A stretch of 64,000 nucleotides of DNA from Saposhnikovia divaricata (GCA_036435485.1 CM071595.1:10592001-10656000); one strand, 5' to 3'; counted from the stretch's first letter, positions 34,338-46,811 are shown. The notes: generated by a model not told the origin, from the sequence alone. Program-made: numbers and translations.

Positions 34338-34835
34338 CACTACAAGAAATTTCACTTTTACCTACCAATAAATTACCTACCAATAAATATTGGTAAATAA
34401 AAATTAATATTACCTACTAATATTTAAATGTAAACCCTATTGGTGGGTATTATATCCCACTAACTACATCCACTAAGTACTATGCTGACCTGTCATGATT
34501 GTGTTTGATAGATGGCAGAGATATCAATATCCTGAGTTATTGCTATTTTATCGGACAACTAACATACACATCTAATAAAAATTTGATTGAAAACAAATTT
34601 TGTTAAGTGCATCTTTCGGCTAAGATCTTCAACACGTTACTTGCATTAAATTTTAGTTTTAAAGACATGCTAGAAACTTAGATATAGACCAGGGACGGAC
34701 CTAGCGCGTGGAAGGGGGTGCGGTCGCGCACCCCTTCTTCAAACATCAGTTAAAATCGCGCACCCTGAGTTCTGAGATGGGGCGCAGGTATATATAACCT
34801 ATATATCTTCCTTGAGGAAGAAGATGAATACATAC

Positions 34836-35415
34836 TAGGGGAGAGCACGGTTCGGTTCGGTTTTGCCCCGAAACCGAACCCGAAACCGCATGTCTTCGGT
34901 TTTTAAAATTGAAAACCGCAACCGCAACCGAACCGTCGGTTTCGGTTTCGGTTTTAAAAAGCTCGGTTCGGTTTTTAACGGTTCGGTTTCGGTTATAAAA
35001 CAGAACGAAAAAATCATAAATATATTACAAGATTTTAAATTTATAAATTACAACGCAAATTAGAACTTTCTCATGTAATATGTAAATTGGTTGCAATATA
35101 ATCTTAGTTTTAATACAATTTACATGATAGTAGAAACCTATATATATAGTTTACGAAAATGAGAAGTTACCAATCGGAGCAGTCACCAGAAAGTTTTATA
35201 AATTTATATAAATTATATATTTATTTTAATAATCGGTTCGGTTCGGTTTTAGTCGGTTCGGTTTTAACCTAAAACCGGAACCGAAACCGAAAATTTCGGT
35301 TTTTAAAAATCAAAAACCGCAACCGCCGGTTCGGCTTCGGTTTCAATTTTTTCGGTTCGGTTTTGGTCGGTTTCGGTTCGGTTTCGATTTTATTTCGGTT
35401 TTTTGCTCACCCCTA
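34836..35415. mobile_element. hAT-type MITE, 580 bp, CGGTT-rich
   Basis: Ends TAGGGGAGAGCA and TGCTCACCCCTA form an inverted repeat with one mismatch; 8-bp TSD atacatac is perfect (34828-34835 and 35416-35423). Both flanks are packed with aaccgaaccg (left) and cggttcggtt (both) subterminal repeats; the middle is AT-rich. Frames seen through the repeats are not genes. It sits inside the hAT element above. Confidence 0.9.
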
Positions 35416-35776
35416 ATACATACAATGTCATATATGTATATTGAATTGGGTTGTCTTTTTTCTTTTTAACATTTGGGCCTATCTTGTTTTTTAACTTAAT
35501 TATTGAATTGGGCTTCTCTTGTTTTTTTTTATTTTTTGGGTCTTTTACTATATTCTCTTACAGTCTTACAAACAAAACAATTAGGTAATTAGGTAATTCA
35601 ACTACAGTTTCTTAATTTCTTTCGGTGCCTCTTCTGTCTCCCTGTCTCCCTGGCCAGTGACTGCTCGGCTGCTCCATTGCTCTTCTATCTTCTTTCTACC
35701 AAATTAATCGTTTAAGGTATCACTTATTTAAACTCTAATTTTTTAGTTGAGTATTTTTAATATTTGTTGAATTGCT

Positions 35777-36013
35777 ATGGATCGTTATTTTGCTAAAATA
35801 CCCGGACCTAGTGTTGGTTCGATAACTACAAGTAGTGTGACAATGAATGTGGTGAAAATGAGGTTGCGAAACAAAATGGGAGACGAATGGATGAATGATT
35901 GTTTAGTTGTCTATATCGAGAGAGAAGTTTTTATGGTTATTGATGATGAAACTATTTTGCAACGATTTCAGAATATGGAGAATCGGCGTTGTCAACTCTC
36001 GCGTGTTAATTAA
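35777..36013 (+). pseudogene. hAT transposase remnant (N-terminus fused to C-terminus)
   Basis: The 78-codon frame starts MDRYFAKIPGP, as do TTF-type hAT transposases, and switches directly to RLRNKMGDEWMNDCLVVYIE and FQNMENRRCQLSR, the C-terminal dimerisation region. Several hundred catalytic residues are missing, consistent with an internal deletion. It lies 130 bp from the right terminal repeat, as expected for the transposase 3' end. Confidence 0.78.
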
Positions 36014-36151
36014 TAATTGTATTTTAGAATTGTATTAAACATCGATCATGTTATTTATTAAGTATCTTTATTGTGTATGAATTAAAAAAATTCTTCTATA
36101 TAAATATCGCTCCCCCTTGATTACATTTCTAGTTCCGTCCCTGATATAGGC

Positions 36152-37827
36152 TATAATATAAAAAATAAATTAAAATTGTTGTTGTAATTAAATTATTGTA
36201 ATCTAAATACATATTATCCTTTGTAATATCAATTTATATTTTTAACTTCTACAAAAATAATCTACCAAAATTTTATTTATTAGTTTATACCAGCCAACCC
36301 AATTTTTTATAATTTAATATAGTGATACAATCTATTTGAAATTTAATTTGAAATTTACTAATAAAAGTTATTTGGTTTTCTATTTTCTCATCAACAATAT
36401 CTTTGTTGTAATTGATTAATTGACTTAACTATTTTCTTTAATCATAATTTACATTTTGCTATAATAAAAATAATATATTTTGCTATATGTTTAATATAAT
36501 TATATATATAACTCAAAGTAAATTGATCTTTTTCTTAGGAATTTCATGTGTATTTATATGATTTTCCCTGGTGATAATTTTACAAAATAAATACAAACAT
36601 AATTTATTTTGAAATAGAATGAACTTTATCAAAATTTATTTTGATTACGGGAGTACTAGTACTTCATTTTATTAATTTTCACTTGATAAAATACTTTACA
36701 AAACCTGAAAATTTTTAGTGCGTGTCATCAATTTCATTTTGGAAAATAGAAAGATATCATAAGCACCGAGTGAATGAGTTTTTATTGGGATTACAAGTAC
36801 GTGAACGAGTTATGATCGGATGTGGTTTGGATTTTAAACCGTCTCCGTGATAGTCTCTCCACTTATATCATAATTTACGCGGTCTTTCATTCTCTTCAAT
36901 ATTTTCTATATATTACATTACACCATCTAAATTAGCTCTTGAAGGCTCATTATGAAAGTACGTAAGAAGAAACTCAAGTTAGATCTTTTTTTTTTCTTTT
37001 TCTTATATTTATGTTTGTGTATATATATCTAGGTCATGAATTGATTCATCTAATACTTGATTTGTGATTGATAATGTTTTCAGATAGTGGCAAATTCCAT
37101 AAAACTGAACAAGAAGCTCTCAACAAGCTTTCGGGACTACTAGAGTACAACAACTTCATTCAGAAATTTTGCATCTTATCATGTACCAATTGATATTATT
37201 CTCCGATCTCATCAACAAGTTGGTCTTTTTTGTTGGAGGACCACGATGGCTCATATAACCTGGCTACCTGCTCAGTTGTTTCACCAGAATACCAACAATG
37301 AATCCTGGGTTGTGGGTTCTTTTGTATGATAGAGTTTAGTATAAGGAATGTACTTTAGTTAGAATCGAAATCAAGAAGTGTGTATATAATTATTCTGGAG
37401 ATGTCAACACCATAAACACAATGTTCATATATAGCTTTTAGGGGTTGAATAATTTTGTTAAGTTGTGTTTATTATGTTCATTATCATACTCTAAAAATTG
37501 TATTTACAAAAATATGTATAAATTTTTAAAATTATGGTTCTAATAAAATTTCTAATTTTTGTGCATTTACATTTTATTTCCTGATTACCATTTATATTCT
37601 AATGTGTATTTTTTATGCTATGACATCTGGACTATCCTGAAATTCCACTTGGACCACTAGTAGCACAACATATGTATGCCACGTAGGTCATCCTAGTCAC
37701 GCAGGTGAAGGACAAATCAGCTGATGATTCATTATTAATGTGGGGTCTACACAAATTTTTACCAACCAATATGAAAATGTGTAGATAAATAGTCTTTCTC
37801 CACCATCTTTTACCTACCAAGTACTAC
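36152..37827. other. CACTA interior, no gene recognised
   Basis: AT-rich CACTA body. A short coding-like stretch near 37085-37200 has no family match that I know. Near 37805-37820 the CACTA subterminal word ttttacctaccaa appears, so element C inserted close to the right end of the transposon. Confidence 0.5.
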
Positions 37828-38328
37828 TAATACGCCCCCATATCCGGGGTCGGAGATCCAGGCGCTCACGGTCCATTTTCCATTAATAACATATCTATTC
37901 TTGCACATAATGTATATAACAGCAATCGAACCCGCAATAAAACTCACACTGCACACATACTCACACACACACAGGTTAGAGTCTCAGAAACGTCCTACAA
38001 CTTGATTGAGCAAAAGTAAAAGTCTTAGAGTTATTACAGACCAAATTAAATAGTATTTAGGCTACTAACAATGCTTCTACATGAAGCTGTATTAGCGGCT
38101 TGAATAATAGTTGCGGTACATTGCCTTGCACAGGTCATACTTATAAATAAAGCGTACTAACAAAAGTTGCAAACCAATCCGTCTAATGGGGCCTACCGGT
38201 GGAATCTTAGCTGCTGCCTGAGGTCTAGTCACCTGCTTTCGGACAGTCTGACGTGGTCTTGCCATTTCTCTTAACTGTTGTGTTTGCAATTTTTAAAACA
38301 AGCAAGAGTGAGCAACTATAGCTCAGCA

Positions 38329-38426
<98 letters not shown>

Positions 38427-41390
38427 TAAGTAGTGTATGCATTTTATTTGATTTAACAAATATTAAACTTAATTATATCAATAAGTTATTGAATCATCCA
38501 TCATCTTTGAACCATCGCAAAAGTACACTCGCACGTGCCCTCAATTTCAAAATAAACTTGCAGTTCTAGATTCTGCATGAAATCAATATCTTTCTTATCA
38601 AAATATAACACTATCGGCAACTTGGCACTTAGGCCTAAGAAGCAGTGTTGGAGTATTTTTCCAAAGTGGAGGATGGGACTTGAAGAAAACGTAAAACTTG
38701 ACAAGGATTGACGATGATCAGTCGCCACACCCAAGTCCAATAATCCGCGGGTCTTTTCTACTAGTAGAAGGATAGAAACTACATCCGTAACTACCCTCGG
38801 GTGAAAACTACATCCGTAATCGCCCTCGATGAAAACTACATCCGTAATCATCCTTCGGCAACACCCGGGCCGGAATAATTGATGGACCGCCTGGCTCACG
38901 GCCGCTTACACATCCTGGGAATCGTTCGTCAACGATTCCCACACCTGCTAGAGTCCCCTTTTTTTGTTCTTACGAAAAAATTTATTTTGATTGAAAATTG
39001 AGTAATTGATGTTCGACCTCAGTCGACCAATAATTCTTGAAAAACGTGCAAGTGAGTAAAACCTGACCGGGGGTTTTCAAAAATGTTTTGAGTTCGAAAG
39101 AGTTCGAGTTGAAGGCGTTAGAGGTATCTTGGTTTAGTTTCGTTTTCAAAATAATAATTAATAAGTAATGTTTCGAGATCTAGAAAAAAATTAATAAAGT
39201 AATTAATTAATTAAAATAATCTTTTAATCTAAGATAAGTATTTTTGAATGTTTTTGATAATGTATAAATAATAAATAACATAAGCGTACGATACTTCCTA
39301 CTTTACCCCGCGGGTCATCGTAACTTAATTGCGACAAAAAAAATATACCGCTCCCCGGTCAATAGTATATTTGGACCGCTACGACCTCTATTGCTAGAGT
39401 CGTTTTCCGAAGAGACATTTTTCATTCTAAGTTCAAGGGTGTAAGCACATTTACATATATCTCAATCTCAACATAAAGTCTTGCAAAACATAGCACATAA
39501 TACGTACGGAATCTACAAACACAACAGTGAAAATATTTATGTAAGAGTTTTGAAAGGTAAACTTGCCTTGGTGAGGTTGGGGTGGTCGAGCTTGCGGAGT
39601 GGAATGAGGATCTATACATAATCAATATTCGCTCGTTAGTACCTTATCAATTCCTCTTAATCACAAGGTTTTTAAAGAATGTAAGACTACCTTAACGACT
39701 CCGTCATATGACCCTCTAAACCTCCCATAGGTCCATGTCATAACTCGATTACGTTCGTCACTTATTTGACTCGAATTAGTTACCACACTCGAAACATAAT
39801 TACTTATCCTTGAAATCATATCAAACTAACTCCTCGTATGACTTTCTCGCTTGCGCGCACTTCACTCTAATATTTTTATAAAATTGAAAAATACATATTT
39901 TAATCAAATTCTTTTTGTGTAATCTTTACCACTATAAAATCTAGCTACCCTCAATTTTTCATAATTTTTAAGGGTCTAAAGGTGGTTCACAAGTTGACCA
40001 AATGGTGCAGCCCGGATCTCCAAACCACTCTGCACTTCTCAGGCCATAACTCAAAACCTAGACATCACCTAGTCATGAACTTTATATTTCTGGAAACTAC
40101 ATTCAAATACCTTTCTAACCATATGTATTAGGTTTTAAGGAGACAAGTTTAAGGGGTTCGGATCCATCCTACAAGACAGCTCATGCTCCCAGAATTTTCA
40201 GCAAGCTCCTTTTTACAACTTCAACACTTCAAATTATCACCACACTTTCTTTTCAACATCAAACCCACCAATATTCATTTCTTAACATACATAGGACTAT
40301 ACCATTCAAGAACAAGGCTTACCACACAAAGATCAAGCATATAACTTCAAGATTTCATCATCTGTAACTCATACTACCAAGATATGCACTAATACTTGTA
40401 GATCTAGCAATATGAACTATAAACAAGTCATGGCTAAGGGTTGAGAGAGTTTATACCTTCCTTGAGTCTCTAGGAACCTTGGGTGAGCTATATGAACCTT
40501 AAGAACACCTTGGATGAGTCTATACAAGCCTTAAAATTCAAGATCTAAAGGAAACTAAACTTTGGTTACTTTTCATCCAAACTTTAACAATTTATAACTC
40601 AAGATTGGATGGATGAAATGCTTTGAAATTGATAACATACCTTCACTATGATACAAGGAAGCTCTAGGAATTATAAGTGGGTGGAAGCTTGAAGAAATTT
40701 CTTCTTCTTCTTCTTCTTCCTTGCTTGGTTCGGCCGAGAGCTAGCAAGAGGGAGAGAGAGTGTTTGTTTTGTTGCTTGGTTTGAATTATGAGATGTAGTA
40801 ATGTGATATGTATAGATATGTATAAGTCACATGCATCCAAGCCTAGTAGCTAGCCCCCTAGGTCAAGCCATACCCTCTTGTCCCTTAAAGCATGGTGCAT
40901 GTACTTTACACTATTCATCTAGTTACTTTTGCCTTTCTAGTTTGCTTTTCTAACTAACTAGTTGCATGGTACCTTGCATGCAATATCTTCTTATTTTATT
41001 CCTCCACCAATGTTGGTCACTTAATCCTTAATTCTTAACGTATCTTAAATAACCTCTCGTAATAACATTTTGTCGCGTAGAGATTCCCTTTGTAATTCCC
41101 TAAGTACTTGATTGTGCAATTCCCTTAAATGTGCATAACCTCTTGTCATAAGCTCTTAAAATCTTTAATACTCCAATCATTCTCAAGTCCCAAGTTTTTA
41201 TGAATTTTAATGGAAGTAGGTTCATTGCTTTCAACCACCTTCCCTTCTCCTCACACAGTGAATATAACAGCATTAAATTCTCAGATAATTAATTCCATTG
41301 AACAACATAGGTGGTTTAAAAAGGTTCCCAATTCACAATGTCATAAGGTATTACATTCTTAAAAATATTACAAAAATCAGGGTTCTTACA
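37828..41390 (-). repeat. Element C 3' LTR (3,563 bp)
   Basis: Coding-strand start TGTAAGAACCCTG at 41390; its end has decayed from GGGGGCGTCACA to GGGGGCGTATTA. Holds a 92-bp (AT)n tract (38331-38422), a short tandem repeat of actacatccgtaa at 38778-38850, and about 340 bp (about 40910-41260) missing from the 5' LTR. Confidence 0.88.
38331..38422. repeat. (AT)n microsatellite, 92 bp
   Basis: Uninterrupted alternating AT within the 3' LTR of element C; partner tract at 48272-48357 in the other LTR is 86 bp. Confidence 0.98.
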
Positions 41391-41404
41391 GCCTCCCCTC
41401 CTTA
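41391..41404 (-). other. Element C polypurine tract
   Basis: Coding-strand TAAGGAGGGGAGGC directly upstream of the 3' LTR. Confidence 0.8.
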
Positions 41405-41423
41405 AAAGGATTCCGTCCCGGAA

Positions 41424-41846
41424 TCAGGTTGAAAACAGTTGGGGGTAGTTTTCACGCATCGCGCTTTCTAGTTCCCATGTTGATTCCTCGATGTTTTGGT
41501 TCCTCCACAAAACTCTCACTAGCTTGACAATCTTGTTCCTCAGCACCTGTTCCTTTCTATCCATGATTTCCACGGGTTGTTCCACATAGGTCAAGTCTAG
41601 TTGCAGGTCTACCTGATCGTATTCTATCACATGCCGAAATTCGGTATGGTAGGGTCGTAGCATAGACACATGAAACACATTATGCACTTGCTGCAAGCTC
41701 GGGGGCAAGGCTAGTTCATAGGGTAACTTTTCAACACGCCTCAAAATCTCAAAAGGTCCAATAAATCTCGGGCTTAGCTTCCCCTTCTTACCAAATCTCA
41801 TCAATCCTTTCCACGATGATACCTTTAACATCACAAACTCTCCCAC
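41424..41846 (-). pseudogene. Element C integrase tail with chromodomain-like end
   Basis: Encodes GEFVMLKVSSWKGLMRFGKK, LSPRFIGPFEILRRV, VFHVSMLRPY and, at the end, KIVKLVRVLWRNQNIEESTW, the chromodomain-type motif (V.WRN....ESTWE) of Tekay integrases, thought to guide insertion to heterochromatin. Its frame continues upstream to the TAG at 41889-41891. Confidence 0.87.
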
Positions 41847-41888
41847 CTCATACTCTTTATCCTTACGGGTCTGGTCTGCATATTTCTT

Positions 41889-42296
41889 CTATCTATCCTG
41901 GGCCGCTACCAGCCGTCCTCGTATAAGTTCGATAGTTTCTCTTGTCTGTTGAACCAATTCGGGCCTTAAAATCTTTCGCTCTCCAACCTCTTCCCAACAC
42001 AAGGGAGATCGACATCTTCGCCCGTATAAGGCTTCATATGGGGGCATTCCTATACTCGCATGATAACTGTTGTTGTAGGAAAACTCGATCAATGACAAGT
42101 GGTCCCCCCAAGTTCCCTTAAAGTCTATAGCACAGACTCTCAACATGTCCTCTATGGTCTGGATGGTCCTCTCGCTCTGTCCATCTGATTGAAGGTGATA
42201 AGCAGTACTCATGTTTAACTTGGTTCCCACACAATCCTGAAAACTCCTCCAGAACCTGGAGTTGAACCTTGGGTCTTTATCCGATACAATGCTCAC
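41889..42296 (-). pseudogene. Element C integrase, second half of catalytic core
   Basis: Includes D in VSDKDPRFNSRFW and E in DGQSERTIQT, then LCWEEVGERKIL and AAQDR before TAG. The stop falls at the same codon as the TAA in element A (179-181). The join to the previous segment near 42296 is a small frameshift (GVPM region). Confidence 0.85.
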
Positions 42297-43006
42297 AGGA
42301 ACCCATGCCTAACCACGATTTCCTTTAAGTAAATGTCCAATATTATATCGACTGTGTACCTTTCGTTAATTGGAAGAAAATGTGCTGATTTAGTCAATCT
42401 ATCGATAATTACCCAAATGGCATCATGATTAGTCTTAGTCCTTGGTAGTCCGACCACAAAGTCCATCACAATATGCTCCGACTTCCACTCGGGTATCTCT
42501 AAGGGTTGCAACAATCCACTGGGCCTCTGGTGTGCGGCCTTCACTCTTTGAAATGTCAAGCATTTACTTACCCACTCTGCTACGTCCTTCTTCATATTTG
42601 GCCACCAATAATATTCTCTCAAATCTCTATACATCTTAGTGCCTTCAGGGTGAATCGAATACCTTGAACTATGAGCCTCTTGTAGAATCTCATCCCTTAG
42701 CTCATGGATGTTCGGGATCCATATCCTAGATGCGTACCTCATAACTCCATTTCCGTCCATTTCACCCTTAATTTCCTCACCAGTCAAAACTTTCTCCATC
42801 GAATTCTTTTCTTCTTCTATCTTCTTTTCCTGGCACAACTTAATCTTTTCCAATAGCGGTGGTTGGATTTTTATCTCCATTAGACTCTTTTGTCCGGTTC
42901 CTGGTAACCTCACTTCATTCTCTAGTTTCTTAAAGTCCTTGATCAACTCGTCCTCTGACGTTATCATCTTGAGTTTCTCTTTTCGGCTAAGTACATCAAC
43001 CACCAC
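42293..43006 (-). pseudogene. Element C integrase, zinc-binding domain and start of core
   Basis: HHCC region: HSSRYSIHPEGTKMYRDLRE and CLTFQRVK, in which the first Cys of the CxxC pair is kept and the second is Phe, a damaging change. The first catalytic D is in MDFVVGLPRTKTNHDAIW. Upstream it continues from RNase H across the TAG at 43073-43075 (MR-RRW, Gln expected). Confidence 0.85.
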
Positions 43007-43110
43007 ATTGGCCCTTCCTGGGTGATAGTGAATCTCACAGTCATAGTCCTTGATTAATTCTAGCCATCTCCTCTATCTCATGTTTAACTCCTTCTGAGTG
43101 AATATGTATT

Positions 43111-43584
43111 TTAGGCTCTTGTGGTCCGTGTAGATGTCACACTTTTCTCCGTAAATGTAATGCCCCAAATTTTCAAAGCGAAGACTATCGCCGCTAATTC
43201 TAAATCATGGGTGGGGTATCTTATCTCGTAATCCTTGAGTTGTCTAGATGCGTATGCAATCACCTTACCATGATGCATAAGCACACACCCTAAACCTTTA
43301 TGGGATGCGTCGGTATAAATCACAAAATCTCCTTGATCATCGGGTAGGGCTAGTACCGGTGCTGACACCAACCTTTTCTTCAACTCTTGAAAGCTCTCTG
43401 CACATTTTTCAGTCCATACAAACTTCTCGGTCTTGCGAGTCAGTCGGGTCAAAGGGGCTGCTATCTTAGCAAAGTCTTGAACAAACCTCCTATAGTAGCC
43501 AGCAAATCCTATAAAACTTCTTACCTCCGTCGGAGTGGTTGGTCTCTCCCAATTTGAAACGGCTTCTATTTTAGCTGGGTCCAC
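43111..43584 (-). pseudogene. Element C RNase H
   Basis: Encodes [38 protein letters not shown] and [20 protein letters not shown]; a 1-bp deletion near 43170 shifts the end (KIWGITFT instead of KIWRHYLYG). Separated from RT by a TAG at 43621-43623. Confidence 0.85.
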
Positions 43585-43620
43585 TAGGATACCTTGATTG
43601 CTAATTACATGCCCTAAGAA

Positions 43621-44094
43621 CTAGACTTCTCTTAACCAAAATTCACACTTCGAGAATTTTACGTACAACTTTTCTTCTCTCAATGCTCCCAGCATAATCC
43701 TCAAGTGCTCCGCATGCTCATCCTCCATCTTGGAATAAATTAAGATGTCATCGATGAAGACTATAACACACTTATCCAAATACTTTTTGAAAACTCGGTT
43801 CATTAAGTCCATGAAAGCTGCGGGTGCATTGGTTAATCCAAACGACATTACCAAAAACTCATAGTGTCCGTACCGGGTGCGAAAGGCCGTCTTGGATATA
43901 TCTTCCGGCTTAATCCTTAACTGGTGGTACCCGGTTCTCAAATCAATTTGGGAAAAATAGACTGCGTTCTTTAGCTGGTCAAACAGGTCATCTATCCCTG
44001 GTAAAGGATACTTATTCTTTATAGTTACCTTATTCAACTCCTTGTAGTCTATGCATAACCTCATACTGTCATCCTTCTTTTTCACGAACAACAC
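43621..44094 (-). pseudogene. Element C reverse transcriptase core
   Basis: [60 protein letters not shown] and catalytic FIDDILIYS are all intact. It runs from just after a TAG near 44104 to the TAG at 43621-43623. The same region of element A is split by the 2,500-bp solo LTR. Confidence 0.9.
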
Positions 44095-44103
44095 TGGGGC
44101 TCC

Positions 44104-44418
44104 CTACGGTGACACACTAGGTCTTATCATTCCTTTATCCAACAACTCTTGCAACTGAGTGGCCAACTCCTTCATTTCTACTGGGGCTAGCCTATATGGG
44201 GCTTTCGAAATTGGTGCCGTACCAGGGACTAAATCTATAGCGAACTCAATGTCTCTATCAGGTGGTAGTCCTGGAAGATCTTCAGGGAATACGTCAGCGA
44301 ACTCATTAACGACGGGAATTTCCGGTAGGCTTGGTGCCTCCTTTTTGGTGTCCTTCACGTAGGCTAAATAAGCCTCGCATCCTTTACGCAACAGCTTCTG
44401 GATCTGAATTATGGTCAA
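44104..44418 (-). pseudogene. Element C protease-RT linker and RT start
   Basis: Encodes LRKGCEAYLAYVKDTK, EFADVFPEDLPGLPPDRDIE and [16 protein letters not shown], then TAG where Trp (WG) is expected. Upstream it joins the protease segment across a TAG near 44431. Confidence 0.85.
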
Positions 44419-44430
44419 AAACTTTCGGTT

Positions 44431-45060
44431 CTATCGTTGCCCGCTAAACACTACTTCCTCGTTCCCTGGCAAACTCAATCTCACTTTCTTCTTCATGCAA
44501 TCAATCTGAGCTCCATTGGTGGTCAGCCAATCCATGCCTACTATCACATCAAACTCTCCTAGTTTAAACGGAATTAAATCTACCCGAAAGTGCCGCCCTC
44601 CTATTTCTAGGTCACAACCTGGATACACTTGGCTAACAGGGATAATTTCACGATTAGCTATCTCTACTTGCAATTGATCTTTCAATGGCTCAGCCTTAAG
44701 GTCTAACCGACATGCAAAATCTAGGGATATAAAAGACTTGGTAGCGCTCGAATCAAATAAAACATTTGCATTAACTGAATTGAGTAGTAGGGTACCTGCG
44801 ATCACATCCGTGTTCCTCACGGCATCTTGTACAGTCATGTTAAAAGTTCTAGCAGTAGGGGGCTTGTTAGAAGCAGTTCCACTAACTCTCGACGCAGCCG
44901 GCCCAGAAGACAAACATTCCATCATTCGATGCCCTAGTTTTCCGCACTTGAAGCAAGTGCCTCCGGCATTGGTGTTGTTACCGGGTCCTCGATAGGTGTT
45001 GGAATAATGTCCTGTCAACCCGTATTTAAAGCACTTCACATCCTGTAGGTTACACACGCC
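44431..45060 (-). pseudogene. Element C gag zinc knuckles and protease
   Basis: First knuckle damaged (CFKYGLTGHYSNTY: Cys to Tyr twice), second intact (CFKCGKLGHRMMEC). Protease motif LFDSSATKSFIS has DSS instead of DSG, and GMDWLTTNGAQIDC is conserved. Frame ends GQR-TAG near 44431. A 1-bp deletion near 45058 separates it from upstream gag. Confidence 0.85.
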
Positions 45061-46102
45061 GCATGTTTTTTCCCGCATTTGTTGCAATCCCGGGGTAGGA
45101 CTCGAGATGGGGTAGAGTAAGATGATCCCTGTGGTCGGCCGCCCTGGCCCACACTCCAACTTTTAGCTCTCTTGGTTCCAAAGTTCCCACTGGGCTGGGA
45201 TATCGCCCCTCGCTTAAACTTGCTCGCAAAACTTCCGCTCGCAGAATTCCCCTTTCGGTTATCAAACTTCCTCTTCTTTCCTTCTCTCTCTTTCTGCATC
45301 TGCTCAGTTTCAGCCTCTACAATCGATGCCTTCTGTACCAAGGTGGCATAGTCTGTCAGCTCAAGACCGCCACACGATTCTGAATCCATTGCTTTAGCCC
45401 CAGATGGAATCTTCGGGCTCTCTTTGCCTCAGTGTTCGCATACTCCGGCACAAACCTGGACAACTTAGTAAACTTGGCCTCACACTCGGCCACCGTCATG
45501 TTACCTTGCTTCAGCTCCAAGAACTTCAGCTCCATCTGGGTCTCCATGAACCTAGAAAAATACTTCTCCAAGAACAGCTCATGAAACCTCTCCCACGTCA
45601 TCACACCTCTTCCCTCCAAATTCCTCTTAGCTTCCCACCAGTAATTTGCCTCACCCTTCAGGAGATAGGTGGCAAAAACAGTCTTCTGTCCTTCCGCGAC
45701 TCCCAGTATCTCGAAAGATTTTTCCATTTCCTTCAGCCAGGCTCTTACCTCTACCGGGTCTGCAGTTCCTTTAAATTCTGCGGGTTTCAGGGATTTGAAA
45801 TTCCGGAAAGCATTTGCATTATTGGGTTGTTGCTGAACTGGGGGACGGTCCAAGTTCTGCCTAAGTAGGTCCATGAATTGCTTCATAGGGTCTCTCCTTG
45901 GATTTTCCACCTCTCGGGTGTCATCTTCAGCTTCTTATTCATTATACTCAGAGTTATCAAACAAGTTATAGTCGCTGTCCTCATCCTCGCTCAGGTTCAA
46001 ATCCTCTCTCTCACGGTTTTGGTGGCCTTCGGGCCCATGGTGGCTACCCTGGCCTTCAGAGCTGGCCGGGTGAGCTCGAGTGTTCATTCTTCTGGGTGGC
46101 AT
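45036..46102 (-). pseudogene. Element C gag
   Basis: Start at ATG 46102 (MPPRRMNTRAHPASSEG), an acidic N-terminus with a TAA near 45934, then capsid region EFKGTADPVEVRAWLKEMEK, YLLKGEANYWWEAK and CEAKFTKLSRFVPEYA. A 1-bp deletion near 45370 shifts the frame (VAVL/ELTDYATLV). The linker has KSWSVGQGGRPQGSS, matching the truncated end of element A, and CNKCGKKH. Confidence 0.87.
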
Positions 46103-46109
46103 GATTCTG

Positions 46110-46811
46110 ATAATGAGACAAGAAATGGGTTAGGGTTTTCTAATTATTTGACAGCGTATCGTTCCTCCTTATACAGGGTTAAAATTTCGAAACTTACAGT
46201 GTCCTCATGATGGTGATAAAACTTCAAAACCTTTTTAGGGAAAACCGTTACGTGGTTCGAAAACATTTGTAGGAATTTTCGAGACTTCAAAACTTCAAAA
46301 CTTGTAGTTTTTTTTTAAAATAAAACAAAACCAAATTTTGTAAAATTGTAATCTGAAATTTTGCAGAAAATAATCTGAAATTGTAAGTTATAAATTTGAA
46401 ACAGCATGGTCGTATGGTTGTGATTTGTAAAAGTTGTATATTCAAAGTTGTATATCAAAACAGTAAAGCATGGCATCGGAAAGTAAGGCAGTTGAGAATA
46501 TCAAGGAAACTGAAACTAGATAAATACGGTACAAGAGTCATCACATAGTTCGGATGTTAAAGCATAACGCATAGTTCCAGATATCAAGGTCTAGCAAAAG
46601 TGGAACAATAACAAGTACATCATCTGAATAGTCAAGGCTACACAAAAGTAGGGCTACATCTGTACATACTATCCGAAGTCACATCTACATATCTGTAGGT
46701 CAGTCTACTCATCCACTGGTCAGAAAGGATACCACTGCATAAGTCAACTATCCCGCAAAATCGACACACTAATGTCATATGAACCTAGGGGACTGAGCTA
46801 TCCATAACACA
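46110..46811 (-). other. Element C leader between extra frame and gag
   Basis: About 700 bp of untranslated leader; no frame or structure recognised. Confidence 0.5.

Larger units (their letters stand above)
34690..36143 (+). mobile_element. Deleted hAT transposon, 1,454 bp
   Basis: Terminal repeats CAGGGACGGACCTAG and the inverse of CAGGGACGGAACTAG; 8-bp TSD atatagac (34682-34689) versus atataggc (36144-36151), one mismatch. It contains a fused N- and C-terminal transposase remnant and an inserted 580-bp MITE. Internally deleted from a hAT of the TTF-type/ZMYM1-like group. Confidence 0.87.

Noticed and set aside
34863..35063. Frames rich in Arg-Asn-Arg-Thr repeats in the hAT MITE
   Set aside because: Pure product of the cggttcgg/ccgaaccg repeat composition.
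38501..38899. 132-codon minus-strand frame present in both element C LTRs (also 48436-48834)
   Set aside because: It runs through a short tandem repeat (actacatccgtaa...) and has no recognisable domain. Its presence in both copies follows from LTR duplication, not selection.
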